From: an uncultured Clostridia bacterium
Lineage (GTDB): Bacteria; Bacillota; Clostridia; TANB77; CAG-508
Assembly (NCBI GenBank): GCA_944387525.1
Contig: CALXFF010000023.1
Span: 1-32,074 of the forward strand
Direction: 5' to 3'
Length of the DNA: 32,074 nt
A program made the position numbers and the translations under genes. Below the pieces are notes generated by a model. That model was not told the DNA's origin, did no database searches, and saw only the letters and a list, made by a program, of their open reading frames with translations. How positions within the stretch are numbered: position 1 is the first letter of the stretch; every line of letters starts with the position of its first letter. Shown here piece by piece: positions 15,715 to 24,773 of this stretch.

Positions 15715-16596
15715 TTAAATCTTTAATTTTTCAATTGGCTTAATTTTCTTAAAATAAAATTTCTTACAAATCTTTATTGTTGGCTCTAATTCTTCAAAAC
15801 CTGTTTCATAATTCATTATAGCCTCAAATAAATTATATATATGAGAATATACATATAGAACTCTTCGTGGTGCAAAAAGATCTTCGCATACAAAATTTGA
15901 CAAAAAATATTCAATTCCAAAGAAGTATTCATAGCTTCTATTTTCTCTTTCATTTAAATAGTGTTGTTTTGTAAAAACTCCTTCATGTCTAAATTTAAGA
16001 AAGTAATATTCATACTGCAATATTTTTTCAATTGGACAAATTATAAAAATTGCAACCATTTCAGCAAATCCAGTACTATAAGTTAAATTAGGTAAATCAT
16101 TATATCTTAAATAAGTAATTGCCCTATTTTTTAATACAATATCTTTTTCTTCGCCTGCACCTAAAAAAATTTTTGCAACAGCAAGTGCAATAGCATATCC
16201 TAAATATGATACAACATCATAAAACACTAACTTATATTCTTTTTTTTCTGGTATTGCTTTGTCCACTTTTCCATCTATAATATTATTTATAGTATTCATA
16301 AGATTCGAGTTTACTACAACACCTAAGCTATCATAGATTTTCTTTTCTAGCTCAGTATCAAGAATTTTTATATTAAAATGTTCAGCTACTTTCTTCATAT
16401 CTGGATTAAGTTCTATTATGCTTTTTTCAGCATTTAATAAATTTTTCCATTCATCTATAGGATATTCTTTCCAATAATTATATTCTCCATATACTTCTCC
16501 TATGATTTCCCGAGCTACATAATATGCATTCAAATAAATATCATCTAATTTTCTTTGATTCTCCATTTCTAAAGATTTTAATTTTTCAATGTTCAT
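15715..16596 (-). CDS. Hypothetical protein
   Basis: A 293-residue protein I do not recognise. It is helical and rich in Tyr, Ile and Lys. Two weakly hydrophobic stretches (VVSYLGYAIALAVAKIFLGA around 128-147 and MVAIFIICPIEKIL around 185-198) could be buried helices rather than membrane spans. There is no signal peptide and no nucleotide-binding or zinc motif. GAAGGGAG lies ten bases before the ATG, and a promoter at 16655-16683 supports real expression. It diverges from the equally unknown gene at 16773, and the two may be functionally related, though nothing in the sequence shows it. Confidence 0.7.
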   Translation of the reverse strand: MNIEKLKSLEMENQRKLDDIYLNAYYVAREIIGEVYGEYNYWKEYPIDEWKNLLNAEKSIIELNPDMKKVAEHFNIKILDTELEKKIYDSLGVVVNSNLMNTINNIIDGKVDKAIPEKKEYKLVFYDVVSYLGYAIALAVAKIFLGAGEEKDIVLKNRAITYLRYNDLPNLTYSTGFAEMVAIFIICPIEKILQYEYYFLKFRHEGVFTKQHYLNERENRSYEYFFGIEYFLSNFVCEDLFAPRRVLYVYSHIYNLFEAIMNYETGFEELEPTIKICKKFYFKKIKPIEKLKI

Positions 16597-16654
16597 AATT
16601 ATAAATCTCCCTTCAAATTATTGATTGGTTGACATGTTACATAAAATTTTAACT

Positions 16655-16683
16655 ATTATATCATAAAAAAATACTAAAGTAAA
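16655..16683 (-). promoter_or_regulatory. Promoter of the 293-residue hypothetical gene
   Basis: TTTACT (16683-16678), 17-base spacer, TATAAT (16660-16655) on the minus strand. Confidence 0.55.
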
Positions 16684-16695
16684 TACCATTCGGTG

Positions 16696-16724
16696 TTGAA
16701 ATTTATGTAAAATTATAGTATAAT
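16696..16724 (+). promoter_or_regulatory. Promoter of the 125-residue hypothetical gene
   Basis: TTGAAA (16696-16701), 17-base spacer, TATAAT (16719-16724). A small hairpin, TTGCT-AAAT-AGCAA (16732-16745), sits at the predicted mRNA 5' end, as also seen for pta. Confidence 0.7.
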
Positions 16725-16772
16725 TTATATATTGCTAAATAGCAAAAATAATTAATAAGGAGGTCCATAACT

Positions 16773-17150
16773 ATGGCGGAAATTACACAGGGAGTACGGA
16801 AACAAATAGACTTTAGAGTTGGAAAATCGAAAAAAGGTTGTACTGATATGCATATGCAATCATCACAGAATTTATTATCTATTTTTAAATATGATGAATC
16901 TTTGATGGATTGCCAAAATGTTACTTATGGCTATAAAGAATTACTTCAGCCTTTGGTTATATATTTTAGTAAAAATATATCTGATGAAACAAAGGACGAA
17001 ATTTATTCTTTAATAGAGAGTGAAAAAAATATGGATGAACCACAATTGCAGCCTGATTTGACAGCTCTGGCATTCACTATTAGCGTACTGTGTAAAGTAA
17101 ATATACATTTGGAATTAGGTGCTCCTGACTTAATGTATGTTTACAACTAA
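16773..17150 (+). CDS. Hypothetical protein
   Basis: A 125-residue soluble protein that I do not recognise. It has a perfect AAGGAGGT eight bases before the ATG, a strong promoter and a strong terminator, so it forms a complete single-gene unit and is probably well expressed. The sequence is mixed alpha/beta in character with three cysteines (near residues 23, 47 and 107) that form no clear motif. There is no signal peptide or membrane span. Confidence 0.75.
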   Translation: MAEITQGVRKQIDFRVGKSKKGCTDMHMQSSQNLLSIFKYDESLMDCQNVTYGYKELLQPLVIYFSKNISDETKDEIYSLIESEKNMDEPQLQPDLTALAFTISVLCKVNIHLELGAPDLMYVYN

Positions 17151-17156
17151 TTTTTA

Positions 17157-17192
17157 GGAGGAGTTTGCAATTTAAACTCCTCCGCTATTTTT
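17157..17192 (+). terminator. Rho-independent terminator
   Basis: Ten-base perfect arms GGAGGAGTTT (17157-17166) and AAACTCCTCC (17174-17183), followed by GCTATTTTTA. It lies between convergent genes and serves the plus-strand gene. Confidence 0.8.
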
Positions 17193-17200
17193 ATATTAAT

Positions 17201-20200
17201 TTATATCTTTATTGCTTTGCCAAGATAAGTTGAATAAATATAAATCTTATCTACTTTTCTCTTCAAAGCATCCTCAAGAGCTTTTTTATACAATTGTAAT
17301 TGACTATCATATTTTTGTATTATCTCCTCTGCCCCATTTTCTAGATAATCTGTTTTGTAATCTAATAGTACCAAATTGTTGTTTTTATCAATGTAATAAA
17401 GGTCAATTACACCTTGAACTAATATTTTTTCTCCCACATCCTTTTTATAGATTTCCTTTGCAGGAATTGTCATATAAAAAGGTTCTTCTCTATGCACTTC
17501 TTTTGCGTTTTTTAACTCTTCCCATATATTTGATTTAGTAAATTTTAAAATTGCATTTATATTAATATTCTCCGCTTCTAATTGTGTAATAATCTCCCTA
17601 TCTTTTAAATTATTTACCAATTCTTTTATATCTGAAAGCTCATATTCTTTTCCAATCTCCAATTTTTGCATACATAAATGTAATAAAGTACCTTTTCTTG
17701 CACCAGTTAACTTTTCTTGTTCATCACTCTTCATAAATTTAGGTATTTCAAATTTATCATATAAAGATTCGCTATATTCATCACTTGAAAAGTTTTCAAC
17801 AGCTCTTCTAACTCTATTATCTTCATTTGCCAATTCTTTTAATTCAGTTACAGAAGTCTTAGTTGGAATTGCAATTGATTCTTCATATTTATATTTATTT
17901 TCTATTACATTTTGTATATCTTCTATGTTTTTAAATTTAACACTAGAGTCATTTAAATTATGATTATTTAGCAAGCCAATTACATCAACATCTTCATCAT
18001 TTGATTTTTCTAGAGATTTCATTAAATCAGATTTGTTATGTATGTGTAGTTCTGCTATATCTGTTATATTTTCTTTTTCATACATATACACAAGCATTAT
18101 CCAATCTAAATATTTTTTGTATTTCTTTAATAAAATTGGATTAATTTTATTTTCATCATTTAAAGGATATTGCTCAATTTGCCCCATCATTTTTTCTTTT
18201 ACTTTATCATAATCTTTTTGAATTCCAGTAATATATAGCTTTTCTTTAGCTCTTGTTAATGCAACATATAGGATTCTCATCTCTTCTGAAAGTGTTTCTG
18301 TTAAAATTTTATTTCTAATTGCTGCTTTACTCAAAGTGTCGTATTGTATTTGCTTTTCATAATCAATATATTTTACACCTATTCCCATTTCTTGATGTAA
18401 TAGTATGCTTTCATTTAAATCCATTAAGTTGAATTGTTTCCCTGTGCTTGATAAAAATACAACTGGAAATTCAAGTCCTTTACTTTTGTGTATACTCATT
18501 ATTCTAACAACATTTTCATTTTCTCCAATAATTTTTGCTGCTCCTAAATCTCCACTACTTAGATGGATTTTTTCAATAAAATGTATAAAGTTATATAATC
18601 CTTTATAACTTGCTGTTTCATATTGTTTAGCTCTTTCAAATAGCATCCTTAAATTTGCTTGTCTTAACATTCCATTTGGCATAAGGCTGACATAGTTATA
18701 ATATCCAGTATCTGAATATATTTTCCAAATTAGTTCATCTAAAGCTAAATATTCTTGTTCTTTTCTCCAATTATCTAAATTGTTTAAAAATTGCTCTATT
18801 TTATCACTCAATTCGCTATCTACTGATATTTTAGCCTTTTGCATACATGTATAAAAATTATCTTTTTTATCACTTAAACGTATTTGTATTAATTCATCAT
18901 CTGTAAATTTTCCAATTGGTGACCTTAATACTGTTACTAATGGAATGTCTTGAATTGGGTTATCTATTATTTTTAGTAAACTCATTATTGTTTGTATTTC
19001 TATTGAGTCTAGGTATTCTTGTGAACTGTCTGAAAATACTGGTATGTCTAAATTTACTAATTCTTGTTCAAATATTGGAGCAGATTTTGATGTTGCTCTT
19101 AATAGAATAACGGCGTCTTTATATTCTATATCTCTGTATTTTTCTTTTTTTCTGTCATATACTTGAAATTTATTTTTTATTAGTTCCTTTATTTTATTTG
19201 CAACAAATCTTGCTTCTAATTCAATATCTTCAATGTGTTCTTCTACTTCTTCATTGTTTTCATCTTTATTAATTTGTTCTTCTTTATTTTTTTCTTCTGA
19301 TTCATTAAATATTTCATTTTCTTGTTCCTTTGTTTGTATTATATGAATCTCTGTCTTTTGATTTTGATTAATCTCTGGATAATTTGCACCTAAATTCAAA
19401 TATTCTTCTTTATCATATAATATATCTCCCAATTGATTGCTCATAATATCTTGAAAAATGATATTTGTAAAATCTAATACATTTTTCTTGCTACGAAAGT
19501 TCTTGAATAACTGAATTTTCAAGTCATCATTTTCGCCTTTATCTTCTTTTTTCTTGTAGGTATCATATTTGCTTAAAAACAATTCAGGCATTGCTTGTCT
19601 AAATTTATATATACTTTGCTTAACATCTCCTACCATAAAAATATTTTTGTTGTTTGAAACAGCTGTTAAAATGTATTCTTGCACTAAGTTACTATCTTGA
19701 TATTCATCTATTGCAACTTCTTTAAATTTATTTTGATATTTTTTTGCTATTTCACTTTTTTCAATATTTCCTTCTTTATCTGTTTTTAAAAGTATTTTTA
19801 ATGCAAAATGCTCTATATCATGGAAGTCTACTATGTTTTTGTCTCTTTTTCTTTTCGAAAATTCTTTTTGAAATTCTAAAATTAAATTTTCTAGCTTTTT
19901 TAAGACTAAATACATATCATATATATCTTGATTTGCTTCTTTTGAATTACAAATTAAGATTTTTTTAGATATGTTCTTTATTTTCTCTTTTACCTCATTT
20001 CTTACATCTTTTGCTTTTTCCTTTATCTCTAAATTGCTACTTTTTCTAGGCCAGGTAACAAATTCTAAATTATTGGCAATAGTATATGCATCCTCCCAAG
20101 AATTTGTATGTTCTTTTAGAGTTTCTAATTGTTCAATATCACTTCTAATTGTTTGCCAAAATTTTTCTAATTCTGGTTCAACACTTAAATGTTTTTCTAT

Positions 20201-20906
20201 TCTATTTAATGCTGTAATACTATCTACTACAATTTCTCTTACTTCTTTTAATAATTCTTTTCCCCATATTGTGTTACTAAAATCTTCCTCTAATTTGTCT
20301 TCTAAATTGAAAATTTCTATTTTGTCATTTAACCATTTTTCAGGAAATGGATTACTTTGTATGTATGAATATATTTTTAAAACTAAATCTTTTAAAGGTG
20401 TATCATCTCTGTAACTTGTATAAATATTTATTAATTTTGTAAAATCTTCATCTTCTTTTTCGTATTTTTCTTCAAATATGTCATCAATTACTTCTTGTTT
20501 TAATAATTCTATTTCAGATGTATCTGCTATTCTAAAATTTGGTGATATATTTTCTAATTCATAAAAATAGTTTCTTACAACTTCTAAACAAAATGAGTCT
20601 ATTGTACATATACTTGCTTTGTTTAATAGAGTTATTTGTTTTTGTAAGTTTTCATTTTCTGGTTCTTCTTCTAATTTTTTGTATATTGCATCTAGTACTC
20701 TTTCTCTCATTTCTGATGCTGCCGCATTTGTAAATGTAACTACTAATAGTTCGTCTATATTGATTTTTTCATTTAATACTTTGTTTATTATTCTTTCTAC
20801 TAATACTGCTGTTTTACCACTTCCGTGCTGCTGCTGCAACTAATATGTTTGAACCTTTTTCATTTATGGCTTGTTCTTGTTCTTTTGTCCATTTTACTTC
20901 ACTCAT
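17201..20906 (-). CDS. addA: AddA helicase-nuclease subunit, frameshifted at Walker A
   Basis: AddA is the UvrD-type helicase and nuclease subunit of AddAB, which resects double-strand breaks for recombination. Motifs: VVTFTNAAASEMRERV, DEYQDSN (motif II), VGDVKQSIYKFRQ, IHKSKGLEFPVVF, YVALTRAKEKLY, and the C-terminal nuclease LLDYKTDYLE. The natural start is the ATG at 20906, five bases after GGAGG. That frame reads MSEVKWTKEQEQAIN... into NILVAAAA, then hits an extra C at 20825 (plus-strand G) and stops after RKW. Beyond the extra base the second frame continues GSGKTAVLVERI to the end. Without it the protein would be 1234 residues, close to B. subtilis AddA. From 20839 only a TTG start lacking the N-terminus is available. 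No addB lies nearby. It is either a broken gene or a sequence error. Confidence 0.9.
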
Positions 20907-20932
20907 GGCTTCCTCCAATTTCAATTTTTATT

Positions 20933-20961
20933 ATTATATCAAATTTATTTTAAATTTTCTA
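20933..20961 (-). promoter_or_regulatory. Promoter of addA
   Basis: TAGAAA (20961-20956), 17-base spacer, TATAAT (20938-20933) on the minus strand, about 27 bases before the natural addA start. Confidence 0.5.
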
Positions 20962-21005
20962 TTTAGATTTATAATTTATTTTGTTTTTTCTTAAGAATTT
21001 TTTAA

Positions 21006-21034
21006 TAGACTTTTTACTTATTATATGTTAAAAT
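21006..21034 (+). promoter_or_regulatory. Possible promoter of the P-type ATPase gene
   Basis: TAGACT (21006-21011), 17-base spacer, TAAAAT (21029-21034). It is weak, but the placement agrees with translation starting at 21061 rather than further upstream. Confidence 0.4.
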
Positions 21035-21060
21035 TTCTTTTGTTGAAAGGGATGATTTTG

Positions 21061-23424
21061 ATGTCAGATTATAAAAGGTATAATCCTAATTTCAAATCTG
21101 GTTTAAGTAATGAACAAGTAAATGAAAGAATAAAAGAAAATTTAATAAATCATGATACAACTGTTCCAACAAAAAGTGTTAAACGTATTTTATATGAAAA
21201 CTTTTTTACATTATTTAATATTTTAAATTTAATACTTGCAATTGCAATTTTTGCAGTTGGTTCATATAAGAATATGCTATTTTTGTTTATTGTTATTATA
21301 AATACTGCAATTAGTACAATTCAGGAAATACATTCTAAACGAGTTGTAGATAAATTATCACTTATGGCTACATCTAAGGTTAATGTTATTAGAGATTCTA
21401 AAAAACAAAATGTTTCTATTTATGAGCTTGTATTAGATGATATTGTTGAATTTAATACAGGGAATCAGATTCCAACTGATAGCATAATACAAGATGGTGA
21501 AGTTTTAGTTAATGAGTCTTTTATTACCGGTGAGCCTGATAGTATTACTAAGAAAAAAGGTGATACTATTTTGTCTGGTAGTTATATTATAAGCGGTAAG
21601 TGTTTTGCAAAAGTTGAACATATAGGAACAGACAATTATACTTCTAAGATTTCAAGTGGTGCAAAATATATCAAAAAAGTTAAATCTGAAATAATGACTT
21701 CATTGAATAAGATTATTAAGGTTTTAACATTTATTATTATTCCTATTGGTATTTGTATGTTTTATAGCCAATTACATTTACAAGGAAATACTTTGCAAGA
21801 TGCTGTTGTTCAGTCAGCCGCATCAATTATTGGTATGATTCCAGAAGGACTTGTTCTTTTAACAAGTACAGTTCTTGCAATTAGTGTTATTAGATTATCT
21901 AAGTCTAAGGTATTGGTTCAAGATTTGTATTGTATTGAAACTTTGGCAAGAGTTGATACTTTATGTTTGGACAAGACTGGCACTTTGACAGAAGGTTCTA
22001 TGGAAGTAAAGGATTTTGTATGTGTAAATACTGAAAAAAATAATATGAAGAATATTTTAGCTAATATATCTAAATTTTCTGAAGATGAAAATTCTACTAT
22101 TTTAGCTATTAAGGATTATTTTTCAAATGTTAAAGATGAATTTAATCCTATAAATAAAATACCTTTTTCTTCTGATAAAAAATGGTCTGGAATTTATTTT
22201 GAAAATCAAGGTTCATATATTATTGGTGCTCCGGAATTTGTATTGAAAAATGATTTTGATAAGTATAAAGATGATATAAAGAAATATTCAGAAGATTACA
22301 GGGTTTTGGTTTTAGCTCATTCTGAACATGATTTCAATAATAAGAATTTGCCGAGTGATATTACTTTATTAGGTTATGTGTTTTTACTTGATAAAATACG
22401 TCCTGATGCAAATAAGACTTTAGAGTTTTTTGAAAAACAAGGTGTTGATATTAAAATTATTTCAGGTGATAATCCTATTACTGTTTCTAAGATTGCAAAA
22501 AATGTTGGGGTTAAAAATTATGATAAATATATTGATATGTCAACAGTTAGTGATGATACTGATTTAAAGGACATTGTTTTGAATTATACTATTTTTGGTA
22601 GGGTTTCTCCTACTCAAAAACAATCTCTTATTAAATCTCTTAAGGATAATGACAGGACTGTTGCAATGACTGGTGATGGTGTTAATGATGTTCTTGCATT
22701 AAAAGAAGCGGATTGTAGTGTAGCAATGGCAAGTGGAAGTGATGCAACTAAGAATATTTCTCAATTGGTTTTATTGAATTCTGATTTTGCTGCAATGCCT
22801 AAAATTGTTGCTGAAGGAAGAAGAACTATAAATAATATTCAAAGATCTGCTTCACTATTCTTAGTAAAAACTATATATTCAACTATATTTGCTTTGATGT
22901 TTTTATTTATGGGTGAACAATATCCTTTTGAGCCAATACAATTATCATTAATTAGTGTTACAACAATTGGTATTCCTTCATTTATGTTAGCATTAGAACC
23001 TAATAAAGAAAGAATTAAAGGAAGATTTTTGCAAAATGTTGTTGCAAAGGCTTTTCCTACTGCAATTACAAATGTTATAACTATTTTTGCTTTGACTATT
23101 CTAAATAAATTTGGAATAATCGCTGAAGAATATTTTTCTAGTTTATGTGTGATTTCAACAGGTTTTAGCGGTTTAGCTTTATTGTTTACTTTGACTAAGT
23201 CAAGAAAAAGTGAAAATTCAAAATTGCCTGTTTCTATATATAGATTAGTGCTTGCAATTTGTATGGCTATTTTGTTTGTTTTAGGTTTAACGCTTGGCTC
23301 TTCCCTATTTAGTATTGTTGATTTATATGTTATTAGAGATTTTATTTTTGATGTTTTAGTTATTGTGATTGTTAATTTTGTTATTTTGAATTGGTTGTTT
23401 GCTAGGGTGTTGAAAGTTAGATAG
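21061..23424 (+). CDS. P-type cation ATPase, CtpE/YfgQ-like
   Basis: A 787-residue membrane ATPase predicted to pump a cation (Ca2+ or Mg2+ is likely from the CtpE-like subfamily) with a phospho-aspartate intermediate. Visible elements: paired membrane helices about 50-90, actuator motif TGEP (156-159, usually TGES), membrane motif PEGL (261-264), phosphorylation site DKTGTLT (304-310), SGDNPITV, hinge TGDGVND, and C-terminal helices from about residue 610. There is no N-terminal metal-binding domain and no CPC motif, so it is not a heavy-metal P1B pump. The start at 21061 follows AAAGGG by nine bases; in-frame ATGs at 21025 and 21052 are less well placed. It is a monocistronic unit with its own terminator. 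Confidence 0.88.
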   Translation: MSDYKRYNPNFKSGLSNEQVNERIKENLINHDTTVPTKSVKRILYENFFTLFNILNLILAIAIFAVGSYKNMLFLFIVIINTAISTIQEIHSKRVVDKLSLMATSKVNVIRDSKKQNVSIYELVLDDIVEFNTGNQIPTDSIIQDGEVLVNESFITGEPDSITKKKGDTILSGSYIISGKCFAKVEHIGTDNYTSKISSGAKYIKKVKSEIMTSLNKIIKVLTFIIIPIGICMFYSQLHLQGNTLQDAVVQSAASIIGMIPEGLVLLTSTVLAISVIRLSKSKVLVQDLYCIETLARVDTLCLDKTGTLTEGSMEVKDFVCVNTEKNNMKNILANISKFSEDENSTILAIKDYFSNVKDEFNPINKIPFSSDKKWSGIYFENQGSYIIGAPEFVLKNDFDKYKDDIKKYSEDYRVLVLAHSEHDFNNKNLPSDITLLGYVFLLDKIRPDANKTLEFFEKQGVDIKIISGDNPITVSKIAKNVGVKNYDKYIDMSTVSDDTDLKDIVLNYTIFGRVSPTQKQSLIKSLKDNDRTVAMTGDGVNDVLALKEADCSVAMASGSDATKNISQLVLLNSDFAAMPKIVAEGRRTINNIQRSASLFLVKTIYSTIFALMFLFMGEQYPFEPIQLSLISVTTIGIPSFMLALEPNKERIKGRFLQNVVAKAFPTAITNVITIFALTILNKFGIIAEEYFSSLCVISTGFSGLALLFTLTKSRKSENSKLPVSIYRLVLAICMAILFVLGLTLGSSLFSIVDLYVIRDFIFDVLVIVIVNFVILNWLFARVLKVR

Positions 23425-23440
23425 AAATGTTTTTAGTTTA

Positions 23441-23474
23441 AAAAACCAGCCTAAATTACTAGGTTGGTTTTTTT
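23441..23474. terminator. Bidirectional terminator
   Basis: Ten-base arms AAACCAGCCT and AGGTTGGTTT (one G-T pair) with a T run on both strands, between the convergent ATPase gene and the gene at 23481. Confidence 0.85.
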
Positions 23475-23480
23475 ACAGAG

Positions 23481-23906
23481 TTATACTCTGTCCAGTAGAG
23501 CAATGACTTTGAATTGTGTACTTGTTGATTCAGTATAGCCAACAGCCGCAAGATTGTAAAATTCCAGGCAAAATTTAACCTTGTCACTTGTTTTTTTGAC
23601 TTTGTTAATTGCTTCTGTGGCATTTAATGCTTCTAAAATTCTCATGTTTTTCAGATAGGAGTTGTTTTCTTTTCTAATTTCTTCTAGAAGTTCTTTATTT
23701 ATTTGAGATATTAATTTCCGTTGTTCTCCAATACTGTATTCACAAAAAAGTGAAGCATATTTTGCTAGTTCTTCAGATGTATATACCCCTCTTTTTAATT
23801 GCTCTTTAATCGTGTAGAGCTCACCAAAAACTTCCGTTTCGTATTTTCCTCCTATTACCCGTTTCACAATTTTTGATGCTTGTTTTTCTACTGGTAATTT
23901 TTTTAT
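23481..23906 (-). CDS. Hypothetical protein downstream of toxN, probable AUA start
   Basis: Unrecognised helical protein of 141 residues if started at 23906. A perfect AAGGAGG (23922-23916) lies nine bases before ATA AAA AAA TTA CCA, and the frame from there (KKLPVEKQASKI) runs straight into the rest with a composition like the remainder. No ATG exists in this frame. The nearest conventional start, GTG at 23867, has no ribosome site. ATA differs from ATG by one transition, so this is either a rare AUA start (weak initiation), a recent start-codon mutation or a base error. It lies 57 bases after the toxN stop, on the same strand, with no promoter recognised in between, so it may be part of the toxin-antitoxin transcript. 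There is no known motif. The terminator at 23441 closes the unit. Confidence 0.65.
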   Translation of the reverse strand: MKKLPVEKQASKIVKRVIGGKYETEVFGELYTIKEQLKRGVYTSEELAKYASLFCEYSIGEQRKLISQINKELLEEIRKENNSYLKNMRILEALNATEAINKVKKTSDKVKFCLEFYNLAAVGYTESTSTQFKVIALLDRV

Positions 23907-23963
23907 ATTGCAATTCCTCCTTAGGTTTTTATGTATATATTGTATCAGATTTTTTATTTAAAG

Positions 23964-24479
23964 TCAATTTATGTAAATATTATTGTATTCTAAACATTTT
24001 TCTTCTAATAACTTGAAGTTACAACATCTCGCCTTTATATTTTCTAAAATTTTCCCACTATTATACATTTGATATAATTTAAATGATTTATTTTTTACTT
24101 GTTGATAATGTTCGTTAAGCCAACTTAATTGCTCTTTCAATAAATTTTGATACTTTAATTCAGAAACAGTTAATGTTTCTTTGTTTAAATCAACTAAAGT
24201 ATAATTATTTTTCATTACAGGAATCATATTGTTAAAATTTACAGCCCCTAAATCTCCATTATCAATTTTTAGAAAATCTATTGTATTTTTCATTTTCTTA
24301 TGTTTTGGTTTCGGACTTGATAAAGGAGCAAAATATTGAAATTTATCTATTTCAAATAATATTCCTATAAAAGGTCTAAGTTCCTTTTCATTCTTATTAT
24401 ATGCTACTTTATTATCATATTCTCTCAAATAATCACAATAATTGGAATCTACTCTAACAATTTTTAAATTTCGAATCAT
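23964..24479 (-). CDS. toxN: Type III toxin-antitoxin endoribonuclease toxin (ToxN/AbiQ family)
   Basis: A 171-residue protein matching the ToxN/AbiQ/CptN family of sequence-specific endoribonucleases. These are held inactive by a repeat RNA antitoxin and released on phage infection to block it. Family landmarks: YCDYLREYDNKV (14-25), the PFIGILFEI strand (36-44), YFAPLSSPKPKH (49-60) with the active-site Ser/Lys region, NNMIPV (83-88), the helix SELKYQNLLKEQLSWLNEH, and the C-terminal CCNFKLLEEKCLEY. Length is typical. AAGGAGG lies six bases before the ATG. The antitoxin repeats and a terminator lie upstream on the same strand, the standard type III order. Abortive phage defence is the likely role. 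I am confident of the family, not of which subfamily. Confidence 0.93.
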   Translation of the reverse strand: MIRNLKIVRVDSNYCDYLREYDNKVAYNKNEKELRPFIGILFEIDKFQYFAPLSSPKPKHKKMKNTIDFLKIDNGDLGAVNFNNMIPVMKNNYTLVDLNKETLTVSELKYQNLLKEQLSWLNEHYQQVKNKSFKLYQMYNSGKILENIKARCCNFKLLEEKCLEYNNIYIN

Positions 24480-24503
24480 TTTATACCTCCTTAGTTTATA
24501 TGT

Positions 24504-24532
24504 ATTATATAGTATATTTTTTAAAAATGCAA
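24504..24532 (-). promoter_or_regulatory. Possible separate promoter of toxN
   Basis: TTGCAT (24532-24527), 17-base spacer, TATAAT (24509-24504) on the minus strand, between the antitoxin terminator and the toxN ribosome site. Known type III systems rely on readthrough from the antitoxin promoter, so this would be unusual. Chance occurrence in AT-rich DNA is possible. Confidence 0.45.
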
Positions 24533-24567
24533 GAGAAATAGTAAATTTTTACAATTAAATTTGCATA

Positions 24568-24597
24568 TTAAAAGGATTAGAGTTTAGTCTCTAATCC
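24568..24597 (-). terminator. Terminator between antitoxin RNA and toxN
   Basis: Perfect nine-base stem GGATTAGAG/CTCTAATCC with a six-base loop, followed on the minus strand by TTTTAA. In type III systems such a terminator keeps antitoxin RNA in excess over toxin mRNA. Confidence 0.8.
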
Positions 24598-24606
24598 ATC
24601 TTTTTT

Positions 24607-24712
24607 AAGTTCCAATTTATGGCTGGATTCACCGCTTTTTTAAGTTCCAATTTATGGCTGGATTCACCGCTTTTTTAAGTTCCAATTTAATGGCTGGATT
24701 CACCACTTTTTT
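24607..24712 (-). ncRNA. toxI: Type III antitoxin RNA, three tandem 35-36 nt repeats
   Basis: Three directly adjacent repeats, read on the minus strand: 24712-24677 (36 nt), 24676-24642 (35 nt) and 24641-24607 (35 nt). Each opens with six A and continues G(C/T)GGTGAATCCAGCCAT; the second and third copies are identical. Known antitoxins of this class have the same design (ToxI about 5.5 units of 36 nt, AntiQ about 2.8 units of 35 nt). Within a unit GGT (9-11) can pair with GCC (19-21), and TCCA (15-18) with TGGA (28-31), an H-type pseudoknot. Both differences in the first copy (C8 to T and an added T in the loop) avoid these stems. The toxin would cut at the A-rich unit boundaries to release single units that bind it. 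A partial fourth unit (AAAAAAGATGG) runs into the terminator. Confidence 0.9.
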
Positions 24713-24714
24713 TA

Positions 24715-24726
24715 GCTAATATTAGC
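24715..24726. promoter_or_regulatory. Perfect 12-bp palindrome upstream of the antitoxin repeats
   Basis: GCTAATATTAGC lies two bases before the A run of the first repeat and just downstream of a second TATAAT (24738-24733, minus strand). It could be an operator or a small hairpin defining the RNA 5' end. Confidence 0.4.
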
Positions 24727-24773
24727 AATATTATTATATGCAAAATATATAAATTTATTGCTTTTATATACTT

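Noticed and set aside
21025..21060. Upstream start of the P-type ATPase at 21025
   Set aside because: It lies within or before the predicted promoter -10; AAAGGG is well spaced only for 21061.
24601..24712. Three 35-bp repeats as a CRISPR array
   Set aside because: The units abut with no spacers and no cas gene is near; position and strand match a type III antitoxin instead.
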